The notes beneath the pieces were generated by a model, which saw only the letters and a list, made by a program, of their open reading frames with translations, searched no databases and was not told where the DNA came from. 8,195 nt of DNA from an uncultured Blautia sp. (lineage in GTDB: Bacteria; Bacillota; Clostridia; Lachnospirales; Lachnospiraceae). Below, one piece after another: positions 6,223 to 8,195 of the stretch. The stretch is taken from assembly GCF_934372025.1 (NCBI RefSeq), contig NZ_CAKROJ010000078.1:1-8195 (forward strand), read 5' to 3'. Made by a program: the position numbers and the translations under genes. How positions within the stretch are numbered: position 1 is the stretch's first letter; each line of letters starts with the position of its first letter.

Positions 6223-7254
6223 TCAGTTTTCTTTTTTATTATGTTTGTGCTTGCGGGAGAACATTCCAAGAAGGCTTTCATCTTTGGTGTCGGAGAGATT
6301 ATCATCTGTGATGGTTGGCTTGGATACAACATATGCGCCTCTGCCGGCCGGTGGAGTATCATTATCCTGTCCGGTTATTGTATCTGTCACCCCATCCACT
6401 GACGCATCATCTTCGTTTGCCTGTACATCATCCAGGGATTTTTCCATTTCAGAAACTTCTCTGTCAGCTTCTTCTGTGCCGAAATCTTCCTGGCCAGAAG
6501 TGGCATTATCTTCCTTTTCTTCTTCAGTAAATCCAGGAATATCCGTTTCTGTGGATTTTTCTTTCTTACGGGAACTCCATGGTGCATATTCCGGTTCCGG
6601 TGCAATCGGTTCTTCCGGCTGTACGGAAGCTTCTGTATCCAGATCATCTGTCTCACCGCTATCTTCACCAGAAATAATCTCGCCATCTGCATCCACTGCT
6701 TCCACATCCTGTTTGATTTCTTTCAGACCTTTTCTCAGAAGAATCAGATAGATCATATCAATCACACCATTACAGAGGAATATCCATCCGGCAAAGATTA
6801 CCGTGTATTTCACCATTGTAAATGGGTTTACTACCAGTGAGATACCAAGTGCAATGAAAATAATGCTTCCCAGAAGAAGGAACTTCCAGGAGCCTGCACC
6901 ACGTTTTTTGAGTTTCAGGCTTCCCTTCAATGACCAGATGCTGTCCACCAGAATAAATGTGCCAAGCAAAATTGGGAGAAGCTTGACAACAATCTGCGGG
7001 TTCATAAACAGGAAGATTCCAAGTACCATCAGAACACCACCAGAAAACAGATCAAAAATCGTGGAATTCAGTTTTTCCGCCACATAGATCAGGATATGAT
7101 ACAAACCTACCAGAATCAGCAAAATTCCAAATACAAACTTACATATTACATTCACAGTACTGACCGGCATAAATACCAGACATGCACCAAGGGCTATGTA
7201 TATGATTGATGTTACAATCTGCCCTTTTAAAAAGTTATTGATTTTTTCCCACAT
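6223..7254 (-). CDS. DUF308/HdeD-like six-helix membrane protein with acidic C-terminal tail
   Basis: A 343-residue protein. The first 175 residues form six membrane helices (about 13-30, 35-57, 67-84, 88-108, 125-142, 149-172). They fall into three similar two-helix repeats, each with a proline motif: Met-Pro at 29-30, Asn-Pro at 85-86 and Asn-Pro at 143-144, each followed by a valine/leucine-rich helix with Gly. This is the internal triplication of DUF308 (HdeD-like) proteins, whose biochemical role in Firmicutes is not established; HdeD of enteric bacteria is linked to acid resistance. Residues about 180-325 are a Glu/Asp/Ser/Thr-rich, probably disordered tail, and the end is basic (FSRKHKHNKKEN). 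The ATG at 7254 is chosen because AAAGGAG lies 9 nt upstream; a longer TTG start at 7278 would place that site inside the coding region. Confidence 0.85.
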   Translation of the reverse strand: MWEKINNFLKGQIVTSIIYIALGACLVFMPVSTVNVICKFVFGILLILVGLYHILIYVAEKLNSTIFDLFSGGVLMVLGIFLFMNPQIVVKLLPILLGTFILVDSIWSLKGSLKLKKRGAGSWKFLLLGSIIFIALGISLVVNPFTMVKYTVIFAGWIFLCNGVIDMIYLILLRKGLKEIKQDVEAVDADGEIISGEDSGETDDLDTEASVQPEEPIAPEPEYAPWSSRKKEKSTETDIPGFTEEEKEDNATSGQEDFGTEEADREVSEMEKSLDDVQANEDDASVDGVTDTITGQDNDTPPAGRGAYVVSKPTITDDNLSDTKDESLLGMFSRKHKHNKKEN

Positions 7255-7263
7255 TGGTATCTG

Positions 7264-7270
7264 CTCCTTT
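7264..7270 (-). promoter_or_regulatory. Ribosome binding site deciding the start of the DUF308 gene
   Basis: AAAGGAG on the minus strand lies 9 nt upstream of ATG 7254. It supports this ATG over the in-frame TTG at 7278, which would add eight residues and has no good ribosome site of its own. Confidence 0.8.
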
Positions 7271-7294
7271 CGTCCCAATGGATTTCATAGAAAC

Positions 7295-7323
7295 AGTATA
7301 CCTTTTTTCGACCAGTCCGTCTA
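7295..7323 (-). promoter_or_regulatory. Probable promoter of the DUF308 gene
   Basis: On the minus strand TAGACG (7323-7318, four of six matches to TTGACA) and TATACT (7300-7295, five of six matches to TATAAT) are separated by exactly 17 bp. Transcription would start near 7288, about 34 nt before the ATG. It lies in the 98-bp gap after the exporter gene, so the DUF308 gene can be expressed alone, with or without read-through. Confidence 0.55.
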
Positions 7324-7352
7324 TAGGACATTCTGTGCAGGATGTCCTTATT

Positions 7353-8195
7353 TCATGTACAATACCGGAATGTTTTATCAGTCAGTATCCTTGCAAAGAT
7401 CAGTCCCAGGGGAAGGGCTGCTATGATCAGGATTGCTGCCGCAAACCAGGAAGCAGCAACAGAAAGTGACATAATCCCAAGATTATAAAATCCTCTATAC
7501 AGATACAAACCCGGAACCATAATGACAATTGAAGGAACCGTCAGGGAGATTCTCGGGTATCCTACTTTGTTTTTAATCAGGGATGCAAGGATTCCTGCAG
7601 TTAATGCACCGATGAACGCTGCTGCAGCCGGTGGAATAGCTGACAGATCCACAAGTTCCAGTCTGAGTGTATTTGCAACAGCCCCGATCATCGCTGCCGT
7701 TGCTGCCAGCCTTACCGGACTGTTAAACATAACAGAAAAGCCAAATACCCCGCAGAAACTTGCTATCAGGTGAAGTACTATCCACATTCCTACTGGCATT
7801 GACATCTTAATAAAGTCTACCGGCTGCAGGTGAAGAAGCAATGCCATGATCCAGGCAGCCATTGTTGCCACCAGAACGACGATCAGCGCATACATCAAAC
7901 GTTCTGTACCCGATCTCATATCCAGCTTGGCAAGGTCAATCCCACTGGTAATAAACGGAAATCCCGGAATGATAAACAACATGGCACATATATAACCAGC
8001 CTCATGCTGTACCGAAATGCCAAACAGCATTTCGCCAATCTTCAAAAATCCGGCATAAACAAGGCAGGCCAGAGAAACCGACGATACAATGCATAAAAAC
8101 AGGGTAAAATGATGTTTTGTCAGTTTGCATCGGAGAAAATTGCCAAATCCGGCACCTACAAAAGCGCAGAACATTTCAATAAAACCACCGCCAAG
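7353..8195 (-). CDS. Threonine/serine exporter family membrane protein (ThrE type), 5' end beyond right edge
   Basis: The frame is open to the window edge (280 residues seen, beginning Leu-Gly-Gly-Gly-Phe-Ile-Glu before the first internal Met), so that Met at 8174 is not the real start. The visible part holds the end of the ThrE domain (GGGFIEMFCAFVGAGFGN; FIIPGFPFITSGIDLAKLDMRSG in pieces) with several hydrophobic helices. It then has a complete ThrE_2-like domain (about the last 140 residues), with AAAAFIGALTAGILAS and the PSIVIMVPGLYLYRGFYNL region. Fused ThrE/ThrE_2 proteins are about 400-500 residues, so roughly a third or more is missing. The family contains amino-acid exporters such as Corynebacterium ThrE; the actual substrate here is inferred. 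Promoter and first domain lie outside. Confidence 0.88.
   Translation of the reverse strand, partial: LGGGFIEMFCAFVGAGFGNFLRCKLTKHHFTLFLCIVSSVSLACLVYAGFLKIGEMLFGISVQHEAGYICAMLFIIPGFPFITSGIDLAKLDMRSGTERLMYALIVVLVATMAAWIMALLLHLQPVDFIKMSMPVGMWIVLHLIASFCGVFGFSVMFNSPVRLAATAAMIGAVANTLRLELVDLSAIPPAAAAFIGALTAGILASLIKNKVGYPRISLTVPSIVIMVPGLYLYRGFYNLGIMSLSVAASWFAAAILIIAALPLGLIFARILTDKTFRYCT

Noticed and set aside
6245..6751. 168-codon plus-strand open frame
   Set aside because: It is antisense to the acidic tail of the DUF308 gene. The reverse complement of Glu/Asp/Ser-rich codons gives a Ser/Val-rich frame without stops; there is no ribosome site or domain.
7255..7278. TTG start extending the DUF308 protein by eight residues
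   Set aside because: The AAAGGAG ribosome site would lie within the added codons and is ideally spaced for the ATG at 7254.
7325..7348. Terminator after the exporter gene
   Set aside because: A 7-bp stem (AGGACAT with ATGTCCT, 10-nt loop) is present just past the stop codon, but no T tract follows on the minus strand, so termination is not supported.

Overview
The window looks like chromosomal DNA of a low-to-moderate-GC Gram-positive, most likely a Lachnospiraceae-type gut clostridium. The basis is AT-rich DNA with strong AGGAGG-type ribosome binding sites, a YesM/YesN-type two-component pair next to a carbohydrate ABC importer that has no ATPase gene, and protein sequences of clostridial flavour. 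Genus level cannot be fixed by reading alone. All seven genes supported here lie on the minus strand, so transcription runs from high to low coordinates. No phage, transposon, CRISPR array, tRNA or rRNA was seen.

Right part (8195 to 6223): the 3' two thirds or so of a threonine/serine exporter-type membrane protein (ThrE family) that runs off the right edge. It is followed by a six-helix DUF308/HdeD-like membrane protein with a long acidic, low-complexity cytoplasmic tail and what looks like its own promoter. That gene ends directly on an unusual 90-nt nested hairpin, probably its terminator.

Middle (6222 to 5764): a 459-bp gap without a convincing gene but full of structure. It holds the nested hairpin, a GC-rich hairpin followed by a U-tract with no obvious gene to terminate, three AT-rich perfect inverted repeats, and the promoter of the sugar-uptake operon. 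One palindrome covers the -35 region of that promoter, and the 12-mer TTGATTTTTTAT occurs three times in the gap counting both strands.

Left part (5763 to 1): a CUT1-type carbohydrate uptake operon (solute-binding protein, then two permeases), with an intercistronic RNA hairpin pair after the binding-protein gene and a terminator after the last permease. A second unit follows with its own extended -10 promoter: an AraC-type response regulator overlapping by 17 bp a YesM-type sensor kinase that runs off the left edge. The simplest model is that the kinase senses an extracellular sugar or binding-protein state, phosphorylates the regulator, and the regulator controls the importer operon. The ATPase would be supplied in trans by a shared MsmX/MsmK-type subunit.

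The most unusual points are a solute-binding protein whose signal peptide has no lipobox cysteine (Asp-Gly-Gly-Gly where Cys-Gly-Gly-Gly would be usual) and the dense palindromic gap upstream of it. No clearly new biological system was found.
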